NCBI GenBank assembly: GCA_011772275.1
Contig: WVZU01000116.1
Coordinates: 14,719 to 22,546 of the forward strand
Reading direction: 5' to 3'
Source of the DNA: Planctomycetales bacterium
GTDB lineage: Bacteria > Planctomycetota > Planctomycetia > Pirellulales > UBA7805
Length of the DNA stretch: 7,828 bases
Shown here: in pieces, positions 1 to 5,935 of the stretch
Position numbering within the stretch: the first letter of the stretch is position 1
Layout: the number at the start of each line of letters is the position of its first letter
The notes under the pieces: generated by a model
Seen by the model: the letters and a program-made list of their open reading frames with translations, nothing else
Database searches by the model: none
Told to the model about the DNA's origin: nothing
Made by a program: the position numbers and the translations under genes

Positions 1-2
1 CC

Positions 3-353
3 ATGTTCCTGGGGCATTGGTATCTGAATACCCCCACCATGCAGCTGGCGCCACTCCGCAAACTGCTCAGGCTGATGGTCCTGGCGATCCTGTTGCGGGC
101 AGTGTTCAGCGGTGTTGGACTGGCGTGCCTCTGGTCCAGCGGATCCCCGGATCCGTTTCCGATCACGTTCCTGATTTTGCGGTGGCTGGCCGGGATCGCC
201 ATTCCGCTCCTGCTGGCCTGGATGACCAGCAAAACCCTGGACATTCCAAATACCCAAAGCGCCACCGGGATTCTGTACGTGGCGGTGATTATGACCTTTA
301 CCGGCGAACTGGTTGCCAGGCTGCTGTCGACCAGCAGCCGTTATCCTTTATGA
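3..353 (+). CDS. C-terminal part of a polytopic membrane protein (5' end outside the window)
   Basis: The reading frame is open from the left edge to a TGA at 351-353. It encodes at least 116 residues with three hydrophobic stretches, at about residues 21-44, 52-75 and 88-108. Before the first is a soluble or interfacial segment with His-Trp-Tyr-Leu-Asn-Thr-Pro, and the last ends in Gly-Glu-Leu-Val-Ala-Arg. The Gly-Glu-(Leu/Val)-x-Ala-Arg ending recalls polytopic quinol-type anchor subunits such as DmsC/NrfD, but the resemblance is too short to name the family. The first ATG lies only two bases from the edge and starts directly in a conserved-looking segment, so the true start is probably upstream and this is a 3' fragment. 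Its stop overlaps the start of the zinc-ribbon gene by one base (TGATG), which suggests coupled translation and a shared transcript. That it is a membrane protein is well supported; its function is unknown. Confidence 0.7.
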   Translation: MFLGHWYLNTPTMQLAPLRKLLRLMVLAILLRAVFSGVGLACLWSSGSPDPFPITFLILRWLAGIAIPLLLAWMTSKTLDIPNTQSATGILYVAVIMTFTGELVARLLSTSSRYPL

Positions 354-892
354 TGAAGAGTATGCAGGTATTCTTTCGTTGTCCATGTTGCGAGCAGACG
401 GCGCGGGGTGAAGTGGCCGTGGGAATCGGCGGGTTGTCCTGCGGCCATTGTGGGGGCCAGCTTCCCGTCCCGGACGACGCGCTCCCGGACGGCCAGGTAA
501 AATATTGCCTCGTTTGCCACAGCCACGATCTGTTCGTCCGCAAGGATTTCCCGCAGCGACTGGGCGTCTTCATCGTGGCCCTGGGATTTTTGCTCAGCGC
601 CGTGGCCTGGTACCACTACCAGATCGGGTGGGCGTTTGGCATCCTCTTCGCCACGGCGGGAATCGATGTGTTGTTGTATTTGCTGGTGGGAGAAGCGCTG
701 GTCTGCTATCGCTGCCATGCGCACTATCGGGGTGTCACGCCTGGCGATCGTCAGGCAGCGTTCGATTTGGAAACGCACGAACGTTATCGGCAGCTGGCGG
801 CCCGCCAAGGCGCTCCACAGCAGGCCGCTCAGGATCCTCACCAAGCAAACCGCGGCCAGGTGGCTTCCACCATCGCCGCAAAAGACGAATGA
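353..892 (+). CDS. Membrane protein with two zinc ribbons, the second split by a transmembrane hairpin
   Basis: A 179-residue protein of unknown function. Visible in order: a Cys-Pro-Cys-Cys knuckle at 10-13 with Cys-Gly-His-Cys at 30-33, which together resemble one zinc ribbon; Cys-Leu-Val-Cys at 52-55; two hydrophobic helices at about 69-88 and 92-114; Cys-Tyr-Arg-Cys at 118-121 followed by His-Ala-His-Tyr; then a polar, Gln/Ala-rich tail likely to be disordered. Two adjacent membrane spans put the 52-55 and 118-121 knuckles on the same side, so they could form one metal site closed over the hairpin. The ATG at 353 is chosen because it overlaps the upstream TGA; an in-frame ATG at 362 also keeps all cysteines. 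No clear Shine-Dalgarno site is seen, which fits translational coupling. Zinc binding is inferred from cysteine spacing. A role as a membrane metal-binding or redox accessory to the upstream membrane protein is possible but unproven. Confidence 0.75.
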   Translation: MKSMQVFFRCPCCEQTARGEVAVGIGGLSCGHCGGQLPVPDDALPDGQVKYCLVCHSHDLFVRKDFPQRLGVFIVALGFLLSAVAWYHYQIGWAFGILFATAGIDVLLYLLVGEALVCYRCHAHYRGVTPGDRQAAFDLETHERYRQLAARQGAPQQAAQDPHQANRGQVASTIAAKDE

Positions 893-917
893 TCGGTGAT
901 CCAGGAAAGAAGCGCGG

Positions 918-1064
918 ATGAGGCAGAACCCAGAACGCCAACTTGCTGAAAAGATCGCTCAGGAAGTAGGACGTCCTGTGCGTTGCCGAATGTTTCCCTG
1001 TTTTGTCTCCCACCCAGCGGGAGTCAAGCCATGGGAAAGATTGTCATTCGCCAGGTCGCGTTAG
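918..1064 (+). CDS. Possible small protein of 48 residues (low confidence)
   Basis: An ATG at 918 opens 48 codons ending at TAG 1062-1064. It is preceded by AGGAAAG at 903-909, eight bases before the start, a better Shine-Dalgarno site than most genes here have. The product is basic, with a helix-like N-terminal half (Leu-Ala-Glu-Lys-Ile-Ala-Gln-Glu-Val), two cysteines at residues 23 and 28, and no recognised domain. The third codon positions are only about half G or C, below the neighbouring genes, which argues for chance. It might be a leader peptide for the dehydrogenase gene 51 bases downstream, or just an open frame in intergenic DNA. Confidence 0.2.
   Translation: MRQNPERQLAEKIAQEVGRPVRCRMFPCFVSHPAGVKPWERLSFARSR
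968..977. promoter_or_regulatory. Perfect 10-bp palindrome, possible operator
   Basis: AGGACGTCCT reads identically on both strands and lies 139 bases before the dehydrogenase start, in the only sizeable gap upstream of that gene. Such a site could bind a dimeric regulator. A single 10-bp palindrome in 223 bases is only weakly improbable by chance, and the site also falls inside the possible 918-1064 ORF. Confidence 0.2.
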
Positions 1065-1103
1065 GCGTGGGGCTTCCAGCGGCGCTTGGGACGAGGGCTC
1101 AGC

Positions 1104-1108
1104 GGGGA
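1104..1108 (+). promoter_or_regulatory. Shine-Dalgarno site deciding the dehydrogenase start
   Basis: GGGGA sits seven bases before the ATG at 1116 and ten before an in-frame GTG at 1113 (four before that GTG). The frame could also be opened from a TTG at 1086, but the ten residues this would add look unlike the family and nothing suitable precedes it. This spacing makes ATG 1116 the best start. Confidence 0.5.
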
Positions 1109-1115
1109 ATGCGTG

Positions 1116-4082
1116 ATGGACCAGGAACGGGAGCGAATCCAGGACGATTTACGGGGCCTGCTGGCCGGGGATGTGCGTTGCGACGACCTGTTCCTGCAGT
1201 TGTACGCCAGTGATGCCAGTATTTTTGAAGTGCGGCCGCTGGCCGTCGTGCGGCCGCGGCACGCGCGGGACGTGGTCACCTGTGTGGAGTACGCGGCCGA
1301 AAACAACTTGCCGCTGCGTCCTCGCGGTGCCGGGACCGGGCTGGCCGGTGAATCGCTGGGGAGCGGTATCGTGATCGATTTCTCGCGATACATGAACCGC
1401 CTGGGGCTGGTCGCAGACGATTGCGTGCGGGTACAGCCCGGCCTGGTGCATGCTGAATTGAACGAGCACCTGGCCAGGGGAGGGCGTATTTTCGGCCCGG
1501 ATCCGGCGATGAGCTCGGTGACGACGTTGGGCAGTGTGATCGCCATCGATGCGGCTGGCAGCCACTTTTTGAAATACGGATCTGCCCGCCGTCACGTCCG
1601 CCGGCTGCAGGTCGTGCTGGCCGACGGGAGTTTGATCGAACTGGGCAACGAACGGCTGAACGAGCTCGACCCGGCGCAACCGCGTCGCCAACAGCTGATC
1701 GACAACGTGGCCGCTCTGCTGCGCCGCGACGCGGACATGATCAAGACCTTCAGCCCCGAAGCTCAGGTAAACCGCTGCGGCTACAACCTTACCGGAATAT
1801 TGTCGGCCGACCGGCTCAACCTCGCTCAATTGCTGGCCGGATCGGAAGGCACGCTGGCGATTATCACCGAGGCGGTTTTGGGGATCGAACCCTTGCCGGC
1901 GGCCCGAGGCGTGGTGCTACTGCTGTTCGATCGCCTGGACAAGGCGGCTCGGGCCGTGGCCGAGGTGCTGCGGCAGCAGCCCAGCGCTTGCGACCTGATT
2001 GACCGGCGGCACCTCAGCCTGGCCAGGGAAAATGACGTGCATTTCGATCTCCTGATTCCGCCGGAAACCGAGGCCCTCTTGCTGGTCGAATTCGACGGGG
2101 AGGACGTGGCCACGGTGCAGGACCGCATCAACGCGGTGCTGGGCCGGCTGCAGAACCGCAAGAGCCATTTGATGGGTTCGCGCGTGGCGCTCGACCCGAC
2201 AGACGTCCAGCTTTACTGGCAGCTGGCCCGCAAGATTGTGCCGACCTTGTACCGCCTGCAAGGGTCCTCCAGGCCGCTGCCTTTTGTCGAGGACATGGCG
2301 GTACCGCCGGAATCTTTGCCCGATTTCCTGACCAAGATAATCGCCGTGCTCAAAAGGCACCAGGTGACCGCCTCCCTCTTCGGGCATGCCGGTCACGGCC
2401 AGCTGCACCTGCGCCCGTTGTTGAACCTGGCCGACCGGGGTGACGTCGAGCGGATGGAGAAACTGGCGGACGACCTGTATGAAGAACTGTTTGAAATGGG
2501 TGGCACGATCAGCGGGGAACATGGCGACGGTTTCAGCCGTTCGCAGTTTGTACCGCGTCAGTACGGTCCGTTGTACGAAACGTTTCGTGAACTGAAGGCA
2601 ATCTTTGACCCCCACAACATTTTAAATCCCGGCAAGAAAGTCCATGCGATCGAAGACAGCCTGACGCGCAACCTGCGTCCGGTGGGCCCGCGCCCCCCCC
2701 AACAGCCTGGCGAACCGCCAGCGGACTTGATTCCCTTGCAGCTGAAGTGGGACACGCAGCAGCTGGCGCACGCCGTGCGGACCTGCAACGGCTGTGGCGC
2801 CTGTCGTTCTGAGTTGTCGGACGTGCGGATGTGTCCCATTTTTCGCCTGGCACCTTGCGAGGAAGCCTCGCCCCGCGCCAAGGCGAACTTGTTGCGGGGT
2901 GTCCTTTCCGGCCAGCTGGACCCGGCCACCGTCGCCACGGAAGACTTCAAACAAGTCGCCGACCTCTGCGTCAACTGCCACCAATGCCGGATGGAATGCC
3001 CGGCCAACGTCGATATTCCCAAGATGATGATCGAGGCCAAGGCGGCCTATGTCGCAGTCAACGGGCTGCGACCCACCGACTACTTCATGACCCGCCTGGA
3101 TCACTGGAGCGCCCTGGGTTGCCGCTTCCACCGGTTGGCGAACTGGACCATCCGCAATCGTTCGGCACGCTGGATGATGGAACGCGTCTTCGGGCTAGCG
3201 CAGGGACGGAAGCTCCCCCGCTTCGCCCGCCAAAGCTTCCTCCGCATCGCCGCTCGACAAAAACTGACGCGCGCCGCGCGCGGCAGCGGCAAACGGGTTG
3301 TCTATTTCGTCGACACCTTTGCCAACTTTCATGATACCGCTCTGGCCCTGGCGCTGTGCCGGGTCATGAAACACAACGGCGTCTCGGTTTACGTGCATCC
3401 CAGCCAGTGGCATTCGGCGATGGCCATGGTCACTCACGGCGTCCTCGCCCCGGCACGCAGGGTGGCAGAAAACAACATTAACGCCCTGGCCGAGGCCGTA
3501 CGTCAGGGATACCAGATCGTCGCCACCGAACCGGCGGCCGCCTCATGCCTGGTGCACGAATACCCCAGCCTGACCGATCACGAGGATGCCCAGCTGGTGG
3601 CCGACAACACGGTCGAAGCATGCACGTACCTCTGGCGCCTGCATCAAAACGGTGACCTCCGCCTCGATTTCAAACCGCTCAACATGACCGTGGCTTATCA
3701 TCAACCGTGCCACTTGCGATCGCTGCAAGTCGGGTCGCCAGGCGAACACCTCATGCGATTGATTCCTGGCCTGACGGTGGTTACAACTAATCATGGGTGC
3801 TCTGGAATGGCAGGCACCTACGGGCTGAAACACGAAAATTATCGCAGCAGTCTGCGGGCAGGCCTCGATTTGATCACCCGCTTGCGCGACCCCCGTTTTC
3901 AAGCCGGCACCACCGAATGCAGCGCCTGCAAGATGCAGATGGAACAGGGTACGACCAAACCGACCCTGCACCCCATCAAGGTCCTGGCACAGGCGTACGG
4001 CCTGAACCCGGAGGACCAGAATCCCTTCAACATCGTGGGGGAAGAATTAGTTGTCACAACCTGCGACGCAAGTGCGAGTTAA
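1116..4082 (+). CDS. FAD-binding and Fe-S-binding dehydrogenase (GlcD-GlpC fusion; D-lactate/glycolate/D-2-hydroxyglutarate type)
   Basis: A 988-residue one-chain dehydrogenase expected to oxidise a D-2-hydroxyacid and pass electrons through iron-sulfur clusters to a membrane or soluble acceptor. Residues about 35-260 are the FAD-binding type 4 domain, with the loop Pro-Arg-Gly-Ala-Gly-Thr-Gly at 69-75 and Gly-Ser-Glu-Gly-Thr-Leu at 242-247. Residues about 260-510 are the FAD-oxidase C-terminal domain, with His-Ala-Gly-His-Gly-Gln-Leu-His at 424-431, Ser-Gly-Glu-His-Gly-Asp-Gly at 466-472 and the ending Asn-Pro-Gly-Lys-Lys at 504-508. A Pro-rich linker (about 522-540) leads to two 4Fe-4S motifs, Cys 557/560/563/573 and Cys 618/621/624/628. 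The C-terminal part is GlpC-like, with Pro-Cys-His at 864-866, Gly-Cys-Ser-Gly-Met-Ala-Gly at 894-900 and Cys-Ser-Ala-Cys at 935-938. E. coli YdiJ has similar size and layout. No signal peptide or membrane span is seen. The second CCG signature reads CSG and the first is not recognisable. The substrate cannot be told from sequence. The gene's 3' end overlaps moaD by 32 bases. Confidence 0.9.
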   Translation: MDQERERIQDDLRGLLAGDVRCDDLFLQLYASDASIFEVRPLAVVRPRHARDVVTCVEYAAENNLPLRPRGAGTGLAGESLGSGIVIDFSRYMNRLGLVADDCVRVQPGLVHAELNEHLARGGRIFGPDPAMSSVTTLGSVIAIDAAGSHFLKYGSARRHVRRLQVVLADGSLIELGNERLNELDPAQPRRQQLIDNVAALLRRDADMIKTFSPEAQVNRCGYNLTGILSADRLNLAQLLAGSEGTLAIITEAVLGIEPLPAARGVVLLLFDRLDKAARAVAEVLRQQPSACDLIDRRHLSLARENDVHFDLLIPPETEALLLVEFDGEDVATVQDRINAVLGRLQNRKSHLMGSRVALDPTDVQLYWQLARKIVPTLYRLQGSSRPLPFVEDMAVPPESLPDFLTKIIAVLKRHQVTASLFGHAGHGQLHLRPLLNLADRGDVERMEKLADDLYEELFEMGGTISGEHGDGFSRSQFVPRQYGPLYETFRELKAIFDPHNILNPGKKVHAIEDSLTRNLRPVGPRPPQQPGEPPADLIPLQLKWDTQQLAHAVRTCNGCGACRSELSDVRMCPIFRLAPCEEASPRAKANLLRGVLSGQLDPATVATEDFKQVADLCVNCHQCRMECPANVDIPKMMIEAKAAYVAVNGLRPTDYFMTRLDHWSALGCRFHRLANWTIRNRSARWMMERVFGLAQGRKLPRFARQSFLRIAARQKLTRAARGSGKRVVYFVDTFANFHDTALALALCRVMKHNGVSVYVHPSQWHSAMAMVTHGVLAPARRVAENNINALAEAVRQGYQIVATEPAAASCLVHEYPSLTDHEDAQLVADNTVEACTYLWRLHQNGDLRLDFKPLNMTVAYHQPCHLRSLQVGSPGEHLMRLIPGLTVVTTNHGCSGMAGTYGLKHENYRSSLRAGLDLITRLRDPRFQAGTTECSACKMQMEQGTTKPTLHPIKVLAQAYGLNPEDQNPFNIVGEELVVTTCDASAS
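4037..4044 (+). promoter_or_regulatory. Shine-Dalgarno site supporting the TTG start of moaD
   Basis: GGGGGAAG lies inside the end of the dehydrogenase gene, six bases before TTG 4051. It is one of the strongest Shine-Dalgarno-like sequences in the window. The alternative start, GTG 4072, would put the conserved Val-Lys-Leu-Phe strand almost at residue 1 but has no comparable site before it. Confidence 0.55.
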
Positions 4083-4311
4083 GCTGTTCGCCGTGGCGGC
4101 CCAGCGGGTGGGGCGCGACGAGATCCTCGTCGATGTCGCCAGCCCGGCCGACGTCGCCGCGCTGAAACAGGCCGTCTGCCGGCAGTTCCCCCAGCTGGAA
4201 CCGCTGGCCAGTCAACTCCTGGTTGCCGTCGATACCCAATACGCCGATGATGCGGAAGTGGTCTCACCCCAGTCCGAGGTGGCCCTGATTCCGCCCGTCA
4301 GTGGCGGATAA
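4051..4311 (+). CDS. moaD: Molybdopterin synthase small subunit MoaD (sulfur carrier)
   Basis: An 86-residue ubiquitin-like protein, the usual size for MoaD. It carries sulfur as a thiocarboxylate on its C-terminal glycine and delivers it to MoaE for the dithiolene of molybdopterin, in the cytoplasm. Visible features are the first strand Val-Arg-Val-Lys-Leu-Phe-Ala (8-14), the mid segment Leu-Leu-Val-Ala-Val-Asp (56-61), the typical Glu-Val-Ala-Leu-Ile-Pro-Pro-Val before the end, and the diagnostic terminal Ser-Gly-Gly (84-86). The start is a TTG overlapping the dehydrogenase gene by 32 bases; GTG 4072 is an alternative that loses seven residues. The following moaE is the obligate partner and is adjacent in most genomes, which makes the call firm. 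The adenylating enzyme MoeB that would activate the Gly-Gly end is not in the window. Confidence 0.92.
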   Translation: MSQPATQVRVKLFAVAAQRVGRDEILVDVASPADVAALKQAVCRQFPQLEPLASQLLVAVDTQYADDAEVVSPQSEVALIPPVSGG

Positions 4312-4324
4312 GGCCCCCGACCCC

Positions 4325-4762
4325 ATGCCGCGACTTACCGATCAGGAGATTCAAGCCGAACAGTTGCTGCAGCGGGTCGCTGCCCCGGAAGCAGGCGCCG
4401 TGCTGCTGTTTTTGGGTACCACCCGCGGAACAACCCAGGGACGAGAGACCTTGTCGCTGGATTACGAAAGCTATCGGGAAATGGCCGAACGGAAATTGGC
4501 TGAACTGGAAGAGGAGGCTTTGCAGCGTTGGCCCCTTGTCCATTGCGCCGTCGTGCACCGCCTGGGACATCTGGAAGTGGGCGAAACCAGCGTCGCGGTG
4601 GCCGTCAGCAGCGCACATCGACGCGAAGCCTTCGCCGCCGGCCAGTGGTTGATCGATACGATCAAGGAAGTTGTCCCCATTTGGAAACGTGAAAACTGGG
4701 CCGACGGGACCAGCCAATGGGTTCACCCCGGAGTCGCAAAAGAGGTAAAATCGAGCCAGTAG
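4325..4762 (+). CDS. moaE: Molybdopterin synthase catalytic subunit MoaE
   Basis: A 145-residue protein that converts cyclic pyranopterin monophosphate to molybdopterin using sulfur from MoaD. Numbered from ATG 4325, it shows the N-terminal Arg-Leu-Thr-Asp-Gln, the core Gly-Ala-Val-Leu-Leu-Phe-Leu-Gly-Thr-Thr-Arg (24-34), Tyr-Glu-Ser-Tyr-x-x-Met-Ala-Glu (47-55), His-Arg-Leu-Gly-x-Leu-x-Val-Gly-Glu (78-87) and the active-site segment Lys-Glu-Val-Val-Pro-Ile-Trp-Lys (114-121). The two lysines are seven apart, as are catalytic Lys119 and Lys126 of E. coli MoaE. The start is uncertain: GTG 4301 would add eight residues without obvious family similarity and overlap the moaD stop by 11 bases. ATG 4325 is preferred because it is an ATG, has AAGG at 4310-4313 before it, and begins where family similarity begins. 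moaE ends the dehydrogenase-moaD-moaE group; a structured spacer follows. Confidence 0.92.
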   Translation: MPRLTDQEIQAEQLLQRVAAPEAGAVLLFLGTTRGTTQGRETLSLDYESYREMAERKLAELEEEALQRWPLVHCAVVHRLGHLEVGETSVAVAVSSAHRREAFAAGQWLIDTIKEVVPIWKRENWADGTSQWVHPGVAKEVKSSQ

Positions 4763-4936
4763 GGGGGGATTCGCCAGCGTACCACTGTAGCCGAATGGTA
4801 GCTGACTTCCGTCGCTGGCCTTGGTTACCGCCTGGACGATCCGAATTCTCACGAATTCGGCTACGTCAGGGGCCTTGTTCCTCATCTGGCCCTCAGCACA
4901 CCCAGAACCTGAACTTCCTATTTTTCATCTGCAACC
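4763..4936. promoter_or_regulatory. moaE-moaA spacer, leader region of moaA
   Basis: A 174-base gap with no gene. It begins with a G-run over the moaE stop (4762-4768), contains a cluster of inverted repeats from 4773 to 4864, and ends in an AT-richer stretch before the moaA ATG, with no Shine-Dalgarno site. It could carry the promoter and leader of the moaA-desulfurase-ykgJ group, or a dispersed palindromic element acting as a terminator. I cannot match it to the Moco riboswitch consensus. Confidence 0.4.
4773..4864. repeat. Nested, mutually exclusive inverted repeats
   Basis: Three structures can be read. (A) GCCAGCG (4773-4779) pairs with CGCTGGC (4813-4819), and directly inside it TACCA (4780-4784) pairs with TGGTA (4796-4800). 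(B) GTAGCCGAAT (4787-4796), mostly the loop of A, is a perfect 10-base inverted match to ATTCGGCTAC (4855-4864). (C) CCGAATTC (4841-4848) and GAATTCGG (4853-4860) make an 8-bp hairpin with a TCAC loop. B and C share bases, so they exclude each other; B pairs the loop of A with distant sequence, as in a pseudoknot or a switch. The GTAGCC...GGCTAC frame also resembles dispersed palindromic intergenic elements that I associate with planctomycete genomes, but this was not checked against other copies. No T-run follows, so it is not a classic Rho-independent terminator. Confidence 0.6.
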
Positions 4937-5935
4937 ATGCCCCCTCCTCCCCTGATCGATCGTTTCGGCCGGCCGCACACCAGCCTGCGGCTCAGCGTTA
5001 CCGACCGCTGCAATATCCGCTGCCTGTACTGCATGCCCGCTGCCGATGTGCAGTTCGTGCCTCGAGCCGAACTGCTGACCTTTGAGGAGATACACCGGGT
5101 GGTCCGCGTGGCCGCGGGGCTGGGCATCTGCAAGGTACGCGTGACGGGTGGCGAACCGCTGGTACGGCACGGTTTACCCCAGCTGATCCGCAATCTGGAC
5201 CAGATCGACCAGCTGACCGATCTGGCCCTCACAACCAACGGCCTGCTGCTGGCCGAACAGGCAGAATCCCTGCGGCAGGCCGGGCTGAGGCGGCTGAACA
5301 TCAGTCTCGATACCCTGGAAGAAGCCACCTTCGAAAAAATATCGCTGCGGCCGGGCCTGGATCGCGTGTTGGAGGGAATCTTTGCGGCCCGTCGAGCCGG
5401 TTTTGACGAAATCCGGCTCAATGCGCTCGCCCTCCACGGCCTGAACGAAAAAGACATCGTTCCCCTGGGCCAGTTCGCTCGACAACACCAGCTGGAACTT
5501 CGATTTATTGAGTTCATGCCCCTCGACGCGGCGGGACAATGGCACAGCGGCCAGGTGCTGTACGGGGCCACGGTCCGCCGACGCCTGGAAAAAGCCTTCG
5601 GGCCGCTGCTGCCCTGCCCACGGAAGGATCCCAGCCAACCGGCGGTCGACTATCAGTTCGCCGACGGCAAGGGGCAGATCGGGTTTATTTGTTCGGTCTC
5701 TGAACCGTTTTGCGACCGCTGTAACCGCCTCCGCCTCACCGCGGAAGGCCAGATTCGCAACTGCCTGTTTGGCAACGCAGAGTGGGATGCCCGCACTCTG
5801 TTGCGGGGTGGGGCAGACGATTGGCAACTGGCCGACCTCTTCCGCTCAGCCGTCGCAGCCAAAAAAGCCGGGCACGGCATCGACACGGAAGATTTTGTGA
5901 GACCGCAGCGGGCCATGTATCAGATCGGCGGATGA
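4937..5935 (+). CDS. moaA: GTP 3',8-cyclase MoaA (radical SAM)
   Basis: A 332-residue radical SAM enzyme catalysing the first step of molybdenum cofactor synthesis, conversion of GTP to 3',8-cyclo-GTP, which MoaC then turns into cyclic pyranopterin monophosphate. Cys25, Cys29 and Cys32 form the Cys-x3-Cys-x2-Cys SAM cluster. Thr-Gly-Gly-Glu-Pro-Leu-Val-Arg is at 70-77, Asn-Ile-Ser-Leu-Asp-Thr-Leu at 121-127 and Phe-Ile-Glu-Phe-Met-Pro at 190-195. The C-terminal cluster is Cys259, Cys262 and Cys276, in the diagnostic Cys-x2-Cys-x13-Cys spacing. The protein ends in the Gly-Gly tail that family members need for activity. Length and motif order are normal and nothing appears missing. The ATG at 4937 puts the usual Asp-x-Phe-Gly-Arg close to the N-terminus; no Shine-Dalgarno site precedes it. 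Its stop overlaps the next start (ATGA at 5932-5935). moaC is absent from the window. Confidence 0.96.
   Translation: MPPPPLIDRFGRPHTSLRLSVTDRCNIRCLYCMPAADVQFVPRAELLTFEEIHRVVRVAAGLGICKVRVTGGEPLVRHGLPQLIRNLDQIDQLTDLALTTNGLLLAEQAESLRQAGLRRLNISLDTLEEATFEKISLRPGLDRVLEGIFAARRAGFDEIRLNALALHGLNEKDIVPLGQFARQHQLELRFIEFMPLDAAGQWHSGQVLYGATVRRRLEKAFGPLLPCPRKDPSQPAVDYQFADGKGQIGFICSVSEPFCDRCNRLRLTAEGQIRNCLFGNAEWDARTLLRGGADDWQLADLFRSAVAAKKAGHGIDTEDFVRPQRAMYQIGG

Larger units (their letters stand above)
893..1115. other. Intergenic region before the FAD/Fe-S dehydrogenase gene
   Basis: A gap of 223 bases, the widest spacing between confident genes in the left half. It holds a perfect 10-bp palindrome (968-977), a small hairpin with arms CTCCC (1007-1011) and GGGAG (1019-1023) and no following T-run, a possible short ORF (918-1064), and the ribosome binding site of the dehydrogenase gene. 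I see no convincing sigma-70 promoter pair and no Rho-independent terminator, although the promoter of the dehydrogenase-moa transcript most likely lies here. Confidence 0.5.

Noticed and set aside
17..352. N-terminal extension of the zinc-ribbon frame back to 17
   Set aside because: It overlaps the well-supported membrane-protein frame, the translation looks out of frame (no hydrophobic helices), and ATG 353 couples neatly to the upstream stop.
1007..1023. Hairpin CTCCC/GGGAG as a terminator of the zinc-ribbon gene
   Set aside because: The stem has only five pairs with a seven-base loop and no T-run follows.
4763..4936. Moco riboswitch before moaA
   Set aside because: The position is right, but I cannot place the conserved core of the known Moco RNA motif on the sequence; the visible pairings are different.
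5782..5931. Upstream extension of the desulfurase frame into moaA
   Set aside because: The extra 50 residues lie wholly within moaA coding sequence and precede the normal family N-terminus; the ATGA overlap at 5932 is the natural start.
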